Source: SIG440 sp045586925
GTDB taxonomy: Bacteria > Bacillota > Clostridia > Monoglobales > Monoglobaceae
Assembly: GCA_045586925.1 (NCBI GenBank)
Contig: JAZNBG010000018.1
Span: 1 to 64,000, forward strand
Direction of reading: 5' to 3'
Length of the DNA: 64,000 bases
The notes beneath the pieces are model-generated. The model searched no databases and had not been told where the DNA came from. It saw nothing but the letters and a program-made list of their open reading frames with translations. Below are positions 1 through 7,936 of the stretch, piece by piece. Positions within the stretch are counted from its first letter, which is position 1. Each line of letters opens with the position of its first letter. Made by a program: the position numbers and the translations under genes.

Positions 1-6
1 GCCTTG

Positions 7-80
7 CGGCGGTCGGAGCATTTACGCTTTGTTTGCCCAAGTGCATTTCGGTGCAGCCGAAAATTTTGCACGGGCAATTT
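7..80 (+). repeat. Dispersed hairpin repeat, copy R1
   Basis: First of three related intergenic elements (others near 33.0 kb and 51.6 kb). The core at 35-75 folds as GCCC..GTGCA..TTTCGG, a short loop, CCGAAA, an unpaired ATTT, TGCAC and GGGC. The left part (7-34) also matches copy R2, so the element is longer than its hairpin and may continue past the window edge. Homology seen by eye; function unknown. Confidence 0.6.
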
Positions 81-94
81 AAATTTTGTTTTTG

Positions 95-138
95 TATAAT
101 AGGAGTTTAGTACTGATAAGTAGTAAATTCCTATTATA
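95..138. promoter_or_regulatory. Long inverted repeat upstream of the sugar operon (candidate operator)
   Basis: Two 20-nt arms (95-114 and 119-138) separated by 4 nt pair at 18 of 20 positions; the left arm begins TATAATAGGA and the right arm ends TCCTATTATA. It lies 65 bases before the first gene of the nag/uxu cluster and each arm contains a TATAAT-like hexamer. The symmetry suggests a dimeric regulator site, perhaps GntR- or LacI-like, but no regulator gene is in view. Confidence 0.5.
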
Positions 139-203
139 TAACAAATAGTTTAAATGCAACAGGCATTTAAAAACTATAAAGAAAATTTTGGGAGGATGAA
201 AAA

Positions 204-971
204 ATGTCAGAAGTAAGAAGCTTCAAAGCAGATGAATTAAACGTAAAAGTGTTTACAGACAGAGCAAGTATGGGCGAAGATGCTGCCCGTCTGGGTGCTC
301 AGTGGATTAACGATGTTATTAAAGAAAAAGGTGAGGTTAACATTATTTTTGCTGCTGCACCTTCACAGAACGATTTTCTTGCTGCTTTGTGTAAAGAAGA
401 TGTAGATTGGGGCTGTGTTAACGCATTCCATATGGATGAATACATAGGCTTAGATGCCGATGCACCTCAGGGTTTTGCTAACTTCCTGCGCCGTTCAATT
501 TTTGACCTTGTTCCCTTTAAGAAGGTATATTGTCTCAACGGTCAGAATCCTGACCCCAAGGCTGAATGCAAGCGTTATGCTGAAATCCTTAACGAATTTC
601 CTGTAGATATTATCTTTATGGGAATCGGCGAAAATGCACACCTTGCATTCTGTGACCCGGGCGTTGCATTCTTTAATGACCCCGAAACCGTAAAAATCGT
701 AGAGCTTGATCAGGTTTGCCGCCAGCAGCAGGTAAATGACGGTTGCTTCAAGACACTTGACGATGTTCCTACACACGCACTAACACTTACTATTCCCACT
801 ATGATGAAGGCTCGTTATGTAATGCTTGTTGTACCTACCAAGCTCAAGGCTAAGGCAATTTACGACACGGTATGCGGTCCTGTTAACGAAATGGTACCTG
901 CATCTGTTGTACGTACACACAAGGGCGGTGCTACTCTTTACACAGATATAGACGGAGCATCACTCTTGTAA
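204..971 (+). CDS. Divergent glucosamine-6-phosphate deaminase/isomerase family protein (NagB-like)
   Basis: A 255-residue NagB/RpiA-fold protein. Classical NagB converts glucosamine-6-phosphate to fructose-6-phosphate and ammonia in the cytoplasm. The sequence has FHMDEY (Asp78, Glu79) and the loop GIGENAHLAFCDP at 140-152. Typical NagB reads GxGxDGHIAFNEP there, so the usual catalytic Asp is Asn144, the Glu position is Asp151, and only His146 of that trio is kept. The start has a strong GGGAGG site. It is followed after 17 bases by a NagA-like deacetylase and then uronate-pathway genes. Family membership is clear. Because catalytic positions differ, the substrate may be another amino sugar phosphate, so I give no gene symbol. 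Confidence 0.85.
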   Translation: MSEVRSFKADELNVKVFTDRASMGEDAARLGAQWINDVIKEKGEVNIIFAAAPSQNDFLAALCKEDVDWGCVNAFHMDEYIGLDADAPQGFANFLRRSIFDLVPFKKVYCLNGQNPDPKAECKRYAEILNEFPVDIIFMGIGENAHLAFCDPGVAFFNDPETVKIVELDQVCRQQQVNDGCFKTLDDVPTHALTLTIPTMMKARYVMLVVPTKLKAKAIYDTVCGPVNEMVPASVVRTHKGGATLYTDIDGASLL

Positions 972-988
972 TTGAAAGGACCGATATT

Positions 989-2167
989 ATGAGTATATTA
1001 TTTACAAACGCGCGTGTTATCTTGCAGGAACGGGTTCTTGAGGGCGGTGCTGTAAGAATTGCAGACGGAATAATTAAGGATGTATATGAGGGTGAGTACA
1101 CCATTCTTCCCGAAGACGAGGTTGTAGATGCCAAAGGCAAATACCTTTCTCCCGGATTTATTGATGTACATATTCACGGCGGCGGCGGCGGATATTTTAT
1201 GTCAGGCGAGCACGAACAGATAGACGCCGTATGCAAAATGCATCTTAAACACGGTACAACCTCTATGACCCCTTCACTTTCATCCTCTCCTAAGGAAATG
1301 CTGATGAAGGCTATGGATGGTGTTAACGAATACGAGAAAAACGTATCCGAACGCCCCAACTTCCTTGGCTTTCACCTTGAAGGCCCATATCTTTCACCAA
1401 ATGCCTGCGGCGCTATGGCCCCCGGTTACCTGAGAAATCCTGACCCCGAAGAATATATGGACCTTGTAGACAAATATCCCAACATCGTTCGTTGGGCTGT
1501 CGCACCTGAGCTTCCCGGTGCTATTGAAATGGCACAGAAGCTTTGCAGAAGAGGAATCAAAATGTCTATCGGCCACAGTGACGCATTCTTTGATGATGCA
1601 ATGAAGGCATATGAAGCAGGAATGCAGTGCGTAACCCATTTCTACTCACTTACCACAACAGTAAGAAGAGTAAATGCATACAGATACGCAGGCACCTTGG
1701 AGCTGGCATATCTGATGGATGATATGTGGGTTGAAGTTATTGCAGACGGCAGGCATCTGCCCGCAAGCCTTCTTAAGCTGATTTACAAATTAAAAGGCTC
1801 CGACAGAATTATGCTTATTACCGACAGCATTTCCGCCGGCGGCTGGGAAACTATGGAGGGAGAAGCCTTTAGCCAGACAGGTATGCCCATCATAATTGAA
1901 GATGCAGTAGCAAAAGTTCCAAGCCGTGAAGCATTTGCAGGAAGTATCGCAACAACCGACCGTATTGTACGCACAATGCACCAACTTGGCGAAGTATCAA
2001 TGAAGGATGCAGTTAAGATGGCATCAGCAAACCCCGCCAAGCATCTTGGAATATTTAACAAGAAGGGTTCTATCAGCCCCGGTAAGGATGCAGATTTAGT
2101 CTTGTTTGACGATAATGTTAACATTGATTCTGTATATGTAATGGGCAAAAAGCTTATTCAAAATTAA
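989..2167 (+). CDS. nagA: N-acetylglucosamine-6-phosphate deacetylase family protein
   Basis: A 392-residue amidohydrolase of the NagA family, which removes acetate from N-acetylglucosamine-6-phosphate to feed NagB. Visible motifs are the metal-site start PGFIDVHIHGGGGGYF, the family HLEGPYLSP segment, GHSDA, THFYS (canonical NagA has THLFNAM) and ITDSISAGG with the catalytic Asp. Length matches the family (about 380-400). It begins 17 bases after the NagB-like gene with an AAAGGA site and is probably co-transcribed with it. The altered THFYS segment, together with the divergent NagB, leaves room for a substrate other than GlcNAc-6-phosphate. Confidence 0.85.
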   Translation: MSILFTNARVILQERVLEGGAVRIADGIIKDVYEGEYTILPEDEVVDAKGKYLSPGFIDVHIHGGGGGYFMSGEHEQIDAVCKMHLKHGTTSMTPSLSSSPKEMLMKAMDGVNEYEKNVSERPNFLGFHLEGPYLSPNACGAMAPGYLRNPDPEEYMDLVDKYPNIVRWAVAPELPGAIEMAQKLCRRGIKMSIGHSDAFFDDAMKAYEAGMQCVTHFYSLTTTVRRVNAYRYAGTLELAYLMDDMWVEVIADGRHLPASLLKLIYKLKGSDRIMLITDSISAGGWETMEGEAFSQTGMPIIIEDAVAKVPSREAFAGSIATTDRIVRTMHQLGEVSMKDAVKMASANPAKHLGIFNKKGSISPGKDADLVLFDDNVNIDSVYVMGKKLIQN

Positions 2168-2190
2168 AATATTGAAAGGAATATACCACT

Positions 2191-3231
2191 ATGAAAATGA
2201 CGTTTCGCTGGTATGGAGAAAGTGACTCTATCACTCTTGACCATATCAGACAAATCCCTTGTATGACAGGCGTTGTTACGGCTGTATACAGCGTTCCCGT
2301 AGGCGACGTTTGGCCACAGGAAGAAATCGATAAAATGAAGGCTCTTGTCAATGCCAAAGGTCTTGAAATGGAAGTAATCGAGTCTGTGCCTGTGCACGAA
2401 GATATAAAACTTCGTCAGGGCAATTATCAGCTCTACATTGACAATTACAAGGAAAATATCCGTCGTCTTGCAAAGGCAGGTGTAAAGTGTATTTGCTACA
2501 ACTTTATGCCAGTATTTGACTGGACACGCTCACGCCTTGACCAGCCTCTTGCTGACGGTTCAAACGCACTTGTTTACTACAAGGAAGACGTAGACAAAAT
2601 GGATCCCACAAAGATGACCCTTCCCGGTTGGGATGCATCATATACACCTGACGAAATGGCAGGCCTTATAGATAAGTATAAGGAAATAGGCGAAGAGGGC
2701 TTATGGGCAAACCTTGAATACTTTATTAAAGAAATCATTCCCGTTGCCGCAGAATGTGATGTTTATATGGCAATTCATCCGGATGACCCGCCCTGGAGTA
2801 TCTTTGGTATTCCAAGAATCATTACAAACGAGGCGAACATCGACCGCTTCCTCTCCCTTTATGACGATGTTCATCATGGCCTTACTCTTTGCAGCGGCAG
2901 TCTTGGTTGTGCATCCTTTAACGACTACACAGCAATGGTTAGAAAATATGGTGCAATGGGTAGAATTCACTTTGCACACGTTAGAAACATCAAAATACTT
3001 CCCGACGGTTCCTTTGAGGAAAGCGGACACCTTTCAGAATGTGGTTCACTTGATGTGGTGGAAATTCTTAAGGCATACCACGATGTAGGCTTTAAAGGAT
3101 ATCTCCGTCCTGACCACGGCAGAATGATTTGGGGAGAAACCGGCAAACCGGGTTACGGTCTGTATGACAGAGCACTTGGCGCTATGTATATGGCAGGAAT
3201 CTGGGAAACATTGGAGAAAGAAGGTGTTTAA
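2191..3231 (+). CDS. uxuA: D-mannonate dehydratase
   Basis: A 346-residue UxuA-family enzyme that converts D-mannonate to 2-keto-3-deoxygluconate in hexuronate catabolism. The N-terminus MKMTFRWYGESDSITL and the GVVTAVY segment are typical, and the central AIHPDDPPWSIFGIPRI contains the conserved His and Asp metal/active-site residues; HFAHVRN follows. It starts 23 bases after nagA with an AAAGGA site. The stop codon lies inside a perfect hairpin (3226-3251). The next gene is the kind of SDR that often supplies mannonate from fructuronate, so the two steps are probably linked. Confidence 0.93.
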   Translation: MKMTFRWYGESDSITLDHIRQIPCMTGVVTAVYSVPVGDVWPQEEIDKMKALVNAKGLEMEVIESVPVHEDIKLRQGNYQLYIDNYKENIRRLAKAGVKCICYNFMPVFDWTRSRLDQPLADGSNALVYYKEDVDKMDPTKMTLPGWDASYTPDEMAGLIDKYKEIGEEGLWANLEYFIKEIIPVAAECDVYMAIHPDDPPWSIFGIPRIITNEANIDRFLSLYDDVHHGLTLCSGSLGCASFNDYTAMVRKYGAMGRIHFAHVRNIKILPDGSFEESGHLSECGSLDVVEILKAYHDVGFKGYLRPDHGRMIWGETGKPGYGLYDRALGAMYMAGIWETLEKEGV

Positions 3232-3251
3232 CGTGAAAAATCACGTTAAAC
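3226..3251 (+). terminator. Perfect hairpin over the uxuA stop codon
   Basis: GTTTAACGTG, AAAAAT loop, CACGTTAAAC: a 10-bp perfect stem that includes the uxuA stop codon. It is followed by CCTTTG rather than a T run, so it may be an mRNA-stabilising or attenuating hairpin and not a full terminator. Confidence 0.45.
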
Positions 3252-3257
3252 CTTTGA

Positions 3258-3383
3258 TGGAATTTATTGCACCGCCGAGCTTTTGTGCCTGAGAGGCACA
3301 AACGGCGATGTGCGTAATTTCCACTACACGCCTTATCGGCCCACAATGAGATATGCGTGTATTTTCAACTACTATTTGTGGGC
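3258..3383 (+). promoter_or_regulatory. Structured leader between uxuA and the SDR gene
   Basis: Nested pairing is visible: an outer GGAATTTATTGCAC with GTGCGTAATTTCC, an inner CGCCG with CGGCG, and a central TTTGTGCC-TGAGA-GGCACAAA hairpin. Downstream, GCCCACAA (about 3339) can pair with TTGTGGGC (3376-3383), which abuts the AGAAAGG ribosome site of the next gene. Alternative ACACGC/GCGTGT pairing overlaps this. It resembles a cis-regulatory leader; no known riboswitch class recognised. Confidence 0.4.
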
Positions 3384-3392
3384 AGAAAGGCT

Positions 3393-4250
3393 ATGGAAAT
3401 TAGAATGAATTTACCATTTGATATAAACTTAAAAGATAAGGTTTGTGTAGTAACCGGTGCCGGCGGTGTGCTTTGTTCTATGTTTGCTGAAGCACTGGCA
3501 AAAACAGGCGCAAAAATAGCTCTGCTTGACCTCAACGTTGATGCAGCCAATGCCTATGCCGAAAAGATAAACAAAGATGGCGGCATTGCCAAGGGCTATG
3601 CCTGCAATGTCCTTGAAAAAGAAAGTATAGAAAAAGCTCACGACGAAATAGTAAAAGATTTCGGAACTTGTGACATTCTTATCAACGGTGCAGGCGGAAA
3701 CAACCCCAAAGCAACAACAGATAACGAATATTTCACACCTGAAGCTATGGGAAATGTAAAAACATTTTTTGACCTTGATAAAGCAGGTGTTGAGTTTGTA
3801 TTTAATCTTAACTTTCTTGGTACGCTTTTGCCAACCCAGGTTTTTGCAAAGGATATGCTTGATAAAGAGGATGCAAGCATAATCAACATTTCAAGTATGA
3901 ATGCGTATACTCCACTTACAAAAATACCTGCATACTCTGGTGCAAAGGCAGCGATATCCAACTTTACCCAATGGCTTGCAGTACACTTTTCAAAGACAAA
4001 TATCCGTTGTAATGCGATTGCTCCCGGCTTTTTCGTAACAAAGCAGAACGAAAAACTCCTCTTTAACGAAGACGGAACACCAACAGCAAGGACAGGAAAA
4101 ATTCTTGCCGCAACTCCTATGGACAGATTTGGCAAGGCAGAAGAGCTTATCGGTGCTCTGCTCTTCCTTGTATCTAAGGATGCATCAAGCTTTGTTAACG
4201 GTGTTGTAATCCCTGTTGACGGCGGATTTAGTGCTTATAGCGGTGTATAA
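3393..4250 (+). CDS. SDR-family oxidoreductase, probable D-mannonate (fructuronate) oxidoreductase
   Basis: A short-chain dehydrogenase/reductase of about 285 residues. It has the Rossmann motif VVTGAGGVLCSMFAEAL, the NGAGG segment, the catalytic Ser in INISSMNAYTPL, YSGAK (Tyr and Lys), and the C-terminal PVDGGFSAYSGV. SDR enzymes next to uxuA commonly interconvert D-fructuronate and D-mannonate with NAD(P)H, which is the inferred role. Two in-frame ATGs are plausible (3393 and 3405). The only ribosome site, AGAAAGG at 3384-3390, is very close to the first and 14 bases from the second, so the start is uncertain by four residues. The longer frame from 3357 lacks a ribosome site. Confidence 0.85.
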   Translation: MEIRMNLPFDINLKDKVCVVTGAGGVLCSMFAEALAKTGAKIALLDLNVDAANAYAEKINKDGGIAKGYACNVLEKESIEKAHDEIVKDFGTCDILINGAGGNNPKATTDNEYFTPEAMGNVKTFFDLDKAGVEFVFNLNFLGTLLPTQVFAKDMLDKEDASIINISSMNAYTPLTKIPAYSGAKAAISNFTQWLAVHFSKTNIRCNAIAPGFFVTKQNEKLLFNEDGTPTARTGKILAATPMDRFGKAEELIGALLFLVSKDASSFVNGVVIPVDGGFSAYSGV

Positions 4251-4281
4251 TATTTAGCGACTTATATTTAAACTTTAAACT

Positions 4282-4318
4282 AAGACTCCTATGGTCAATT
4301 ACCAAAGGAGTCTTTTTT
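4282..4318 (+). terminator. Rho-independent terminator of the nag/uxu operon
   Basis: Stem AAGACTCCT paired with AGGAGTCTT, followed by a T run, 30 bases after the SDR stop codon. Confidence 0.85.
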
Positions 4319-4350
4319 CTGTTTTATTTTCTTTTTATGAAGTAGAGTAC

Positions 4351-4383
4351 AAAATGGCAGCCGCATATCTGCGGCTGCCAAAA
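4351..4383 (-). terminator. Terminator of the surface-protein operon
   Basis: An 11-bp perfect stem TGGCAGCCGCA/TGCGGCTGCCA, with ATTTTG following on the minus strand, immediately downstream of the SLH protein gene. Confidence 0.7.
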
Positions 4384-4407
4384 TTGTTATTTCTTGTTGA
4401 TATTTAA

Positions 4408-7400
4408 TTAGTTTTTAGAACCGAAAAATCTGTAAAGTATTGTTGCCAGTTCAGCACGTGTTGCATTGTCACGAGGATGAACTGTGTTTTCTGTTCTACC
4501 CTTAATTAAACCAATTCCAACTGCCCAATTCAAAGCAGAAACAGCATATTCAGAAATTTCGTGAGAATCTGCAAATGCAAGATTTTCTTCAAGAGTAGTT
4601 GTTGCCATACCCTTATACTGTGCATAACGGAATATCATAGCTACAATCTGTTCTCTTGTGATAATCTGATCTGGAGCAAACTCTGTTTCTGTAATACCCT
4701 TTACAATACCATTCTGATGTGCCCAGATAACTGCATTTGCATAGTATGCACTCATATCAATATCTGCAAAAGGAATGCTTCTGTTTACTGCGGGTTCGCC
4801 TTCGTTTCTGTAAAGGATAGTTGCAAGCATTGCTCTTGTTACAAGTAGTTCAGGAGCAAATTCTTCTTCTGCAACACCATTCATAAGGCCCATTTCATTA
4901 ACGAACTTAACAGCTTCATAGTACCAGTCAGCTTCCTTAACATCATTAAATATCATTGTTGTAGCGGGCTTATCTGTATCTTTATCATCTTCCTTAACTT
5001 CTTCCCACTTAGCATAGAGGGTAAAGCCATTTGTAACTTTTGCTGTAAAGTCATAAGAAGTTGTCAATTCAGCGTCTGTATACCAACCAACAAATTTATA
5101 GCCTTCTTTGATAGGATCAGCTGGCTTTGCAAGAACAGCATTTTCTTTCACTGTTTTGCTTGCTACAGAAGAACCGCCATTGCTATCAAATCTAACTGTA
5201 TACTTTGTCGCTTCAACGCTACCGCCGCCGCCACTGTTATTACTGTAGTGAATCAGCTTTGGAATAACTTCTGTTTTTGTACCACTACATACCGAACATG
5301 TATAGGTTTTAATACCTGTTGTTTTGTAAGTAGCAGGAGTTGTTACCACGCCTGCATCCCAAGTATGTGCTTCGGTTACTACGTCGCCACATGCACATTC
5401 CTTCTTGTGGTTATCGTCATCAACCTTTGTCCAGTTACCATATGAATGTCCTGTTTCACAGCCACCAGTAGTTGTACCACCTGTTGTGCTGCCACCGGTT
5501 GTTGAACCACCTGTGGTGCTACCGCCTGTAGTTGTGCCACCAGTTGTGCTGCCACCAGTTGTTGAGCCGCCTGTTGTTGAACCACCTGTTGTTGAGCCAC
5601 CTGTAGTGCTGCCGCCGGTTGTTGATCCACCTGTTGTGCTGCCACCGGTTGTTGATCCACCTGTTGTGCTGCCGCCGGTTGTTGATCCACCTGTTGTGCT
5701 GCCACCGGTTGTTGATCCACCTGTGGTGCTGCCGCCGGTTGTTGATCCACCTGTGGTGCTGCCGCCGGTTGTTGAACCGCCTGTGGTGCTGCCACCTGTT
5801 GTTGAACCACCTGTTGTTGAACCACCTGTTGTTGAGCCGCCTGTTGTTGTACCACCTGTGGTGCTGCCACCAGTTGTTGAACCACCTGTGGTGCTGCCGC
5901 CGGTTGTTGAGCCACCTGTAGTGCTACCGCCGCTTGTTGAACCGCCTGTGGTGCTACCACCGGTTGTTGAGCCACCTGTGGTGCTGCCGCCGGTTGTTGT
6001 ACCACCTGTGGTGCTGCCGCCGGTTGTTGAGCCACCAGTTGTGCTGCCGCCGGTTGTTGAACCGCCTGTTGTGCTGCCGCCAGTTGTTGAACCTCCTGTG
6101 GTGCTGCCACCAGTTGTTGAACCACCTGTTGTTGAACCACCAGTTGTTGAGCCGCCTGTTGTTGAACCACCAGTTGTTGAGCCGCCTGTAGTGCTGCCGC
6201 CGGTTGTTGAACCTCCTGTGGTGCTGTCGCCGGTTGTTGAACCTCCTGTGGTGCTGCCGCCGGTTGTTGAGCCACCTGTTGTGCTGCCGCCGGTTGTTGA
6301 ACCTCCTGTGGTGCTGCCGCCGGTTGTTGAACCGCCTGTGGTGCTGCCACCGGTTGTTGAGCCACCTGTAGAATGACTTTCAGTATCAATAGCAATCACA
6401 TAATTAGATGCATGATTAAATCCAAATTTAGCATTACCATTTGCATCAATCTCGATTGCTTCTTTGAATTCTAAAGAATTTGTTGCCTCATTGAAGTAAT
6501 ATAAATTCGCCCATAAGCCTGCATAGTCTGAATCTAATCCGACATTCAGATACATTGTGAAGCCAAATTCACCATTATGTGCTAATTCAACCTGAACAGT
6601 TTCCACTGCTTCAATCTCATTAACTACCTCTGCAGGTATTGTTTCTACATTTAACTGAACATTTAAGTTTATTTTACTGAAATTAACTTCCTCAGGAATA
6701 TCCCCACTGTCAATTGTCCAACTTGTACCATTGTCCATCTTGAATTCAACAGTTGTGTTGGTGCCAGCTATTGTTTCAAATATTTCAGCAGGAACTTCTT
6801 CTGCCCCATTCATATCAACGGTAATTGTATCCTGCTGAGAATTTGAAATCTCAGCTTTAATATCTTCCCAACCTGTAACTTCATCGATTGAAGGAAGCTC
6901 TCCATCTGTAGTTGTTCCACCTGTTGTGCCACCACCTGTGGTATTTCCACCGGTTGTATTACCGCCCGTAGTGGAACCGCCAGTTTCATCGTCACCAGTA
7001 GTTGTACCACCCGTCGTTGAACCGCCGGTTGTTGAACCGCCAATTTCATCATCATCGGTAGTTGAGCCACCTGTTGTAGTGTCACCGGTTGCTTCCTCAT
7101 ATCCACAATCAGCGCATACGCCATCAACAACTTTGTGAGTTTCAGTTACGACATGGCTTGAATCTGTTGCACAAACCTTTTTATGATTGAGTTCATCAAC
7201 TTCTGTCCACTCGCCATAGCTATGTCCAAGTTCAGGAATAGCTTCTGTGTCTTCAATACCGCAATATGCTCTCTTACAAGTGCGGAACTTTAATCCTTCT
7301 TCCTCACAAGTTGGCTCTGTTCTTGTCTGCCAGTCACTCCAATCGTGACCGTCGTTACAATCAATGCCGTCAACGTTAACAGTACCTGCCACGTAATTAA

Positions 7401-7872
7401 ATACAACAGGAACACCGTCTTTTTCAATAGTATCACTTACTACACTAACCGCTGCCTTACCTGAAGGAGCATTCTCCTTAACTGTAAAAACAAGATTAAA
7501 CAATGTTCCGGCTTCTGTAGCATATGCACTACTGCCGGCAGCAGAGATCTTACCCGCATTTACATTACTCTCTACAAGCAACGGATTCAGATAAGCAATA
7601 TCCATTGAACCAACACCAGGAATCTCATACTTAAATGTTGTTTCAAAAGCCGTCAAACTTAAACGCTCGGTATCATAGTTGATTGCCCAGTCAAAGTTTG
7701 TAAAGCTGGGGTTGTTTGCAACGGAGACTGTCACCTTGACATCTTCTCCAATTGCCGTCGCTTCCTCAACACTCGCAACAGTAACTGTTGGCTGATTGCT
7801 TGCCGAAACAGGTACAGCAAACATTGTTGCCATTACTGCAATACTGAGGAGAATTGATAAAATTCGTTTCAT
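4408..7872 (-). CDS. Secreted cohesin-domain surface protein with GGSTT repeats, InlB-type repeat and three SLH domains
   Basis: An 1154-residue exported protein. Domains in order: signal peptide (1-24, ending PVSASN); a cohesin-like beta-sandwich (about 28-165, with NYDTERLSL, GTLFNLVFTV and a closing VAGTVNV); a Cys-containing GHDW/GHSYGEW module (about 172-258); a short GGSTT/GGNTT stretch (about 262-323); a unique beta-rich segment (325-498); about 60 GGSTT-type pentapeptides (about 500-804); a second GHSYGNW/CxC module (about 806-870); an InlB/Listeria-Bacteroides repeat (about 888-958, GYKFVGWYTD); and three SLH domains (about 974-1150). SLH domains bind pyruvylated wall polymer, so the cohesin would be displayed on the cell surface. 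The next gene upstream encodes a dockerin protein, an obvious candidate ligand. It is the last gene before the operon terminator. Confidence 0.88.
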   Translation of the reverse strand: MKRILSILLSIAVMATMFAVPVSASNQPTVTVASVEEATAIGEDVKVTVSVANNPSFTNFDWAINYDTERLSLTAFETTFKYEIPGVGSMDIAYLNPLLVESNVNAGKISAAGSSAYATEAGTLFNLVFTVKENAPSGKAAVSVVSDTIEKDGVPVVFNYVAGTVNVDGIDCNDGHDWSDWQTRTEPTCEEEGLKFRTCKRAYCGIEDTEAIPELGHSYGEWTEVDELNHKKVCATDSSHVVTETHKVVDGVCADCGYEEATGDTTTGGSTTDDDEIGGSTTGGSTTGGTTTGDDETGGSTTGGNTTGGNTTGGGTTGGTTTDGELPSIDEVTGWEDIKAEISNSQQDTITVDMNGAEEVPAEIFETIAGTNTTVEFKMDNGTSWTIDSGDIPEEVNFSKINLNVQLNVETIPAEVVNEIEAVETVQVELAHNGEFGFTMYLNVGLDSDYAGLWANLYYFNEATNSLEFKEAIEIDANGNAKFGFNHASNYVIAIDTESHSTGGSTTGGSTTGGSTTGGSTTGGSTTGGSTTGGSTTGGSTTGGSTTGDSTTGGSTTGGSTTGGSTTGGSTTGGSTTGGSTTGGSTTGGSTTGGSTTGGSTTGGSTTGGSTTGGSTTGGSTTGGTTTGGSTTGGSTTGGSTTGGSTSGGSTTGGSTTGGSTTGGSTTGGSTTGGTTTGGSTTGGSTTGGSTTGGSTTGGSTTGGSTTGGSTTGGSTTGGSTTGGSTTGGSTTGGSTTGGSTTGGSTTGGSTTGGSTTGGSTTGGSTTGGSTTGGSTTGGTTTGGSTTGGSTTGGSTTGGTTTGGCETGHSYGNWTKVDDDNHKKECACGDVVTEAHTWDAGVVTTPATYKTTGIKTYTCSVCSGTKTEVIPKLIHYSNNSGGGGSVEATKYTVRFDSNGGSSVASKTVKENAVLAKPADPIKEGYKFVGWYTDAELTTSYDFTAKVTNGFTLYAKWEEVKEDDKDTDKPATTMIFNDVKEADWYYEAVKFVNEMGLMNGVAEEEFAPELLVTRAMLATILYRNEGEPAVNRSIPFADIDMSAYYANAVIWAHQNGIVKGITETEFAPDQIITREQIVAMIFRYAQYKGMATTTLEENLAFADSHEISEYAVSALNWAVGIGLIKGRTENTVHPRDNATRAELATILYRFFGSKN
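5461..6371 (-). repeat. Coding minisatellite: about 60 tandem 15-bp units encoding GGSTT
   Basis: Nearly perfect Gly-Gly-Ser-Thr-Thr units with rare changes to GTTT, GDST and GSTS. The bases vary at synonymous positions (GGT/GGC/GGA/GGG, ACA/ACC), so units are older than a single recent expansion. It forms a long flexible linker between the cohesin half and the SLH half. The opposite strand is also open here (PPVV pattern) purely because of the repeat. Confidence 0.95.
6905..7090 (-). repeat. Second, shorter GGSTT/GGNTT-type coding repeat
   Basis: About a dozen imperfect pentapeptide units in the same gene, interrupted by acidic DDDE and DDET segments. Related to the long array but more diverged. 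Confidence 0.8.
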
Positions 7873-7936
7873 AATAACAATTCCTTTCTATAAATATAAT
7901 ATTATGTTAATTATTATGCATTTTGAGTTGTCGGAA

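Noticed and set aside
5461..6371. Possible CRISPR array because of regular repeats
   Set aside because: The unit is 15 bp with no distinct spacers, encodes GGSTT in frame and no cas genes are nearby.
5379..6395. Long open frames on both strands (PPVVEPPVV and QQPAAAPQ patterns) over the GGSTT array
   Set aside because: They arise from the 15-bp repeat period being free of stops in several frames. They lack ribosome sites and are antisense or out of frame to a well-supported gene.
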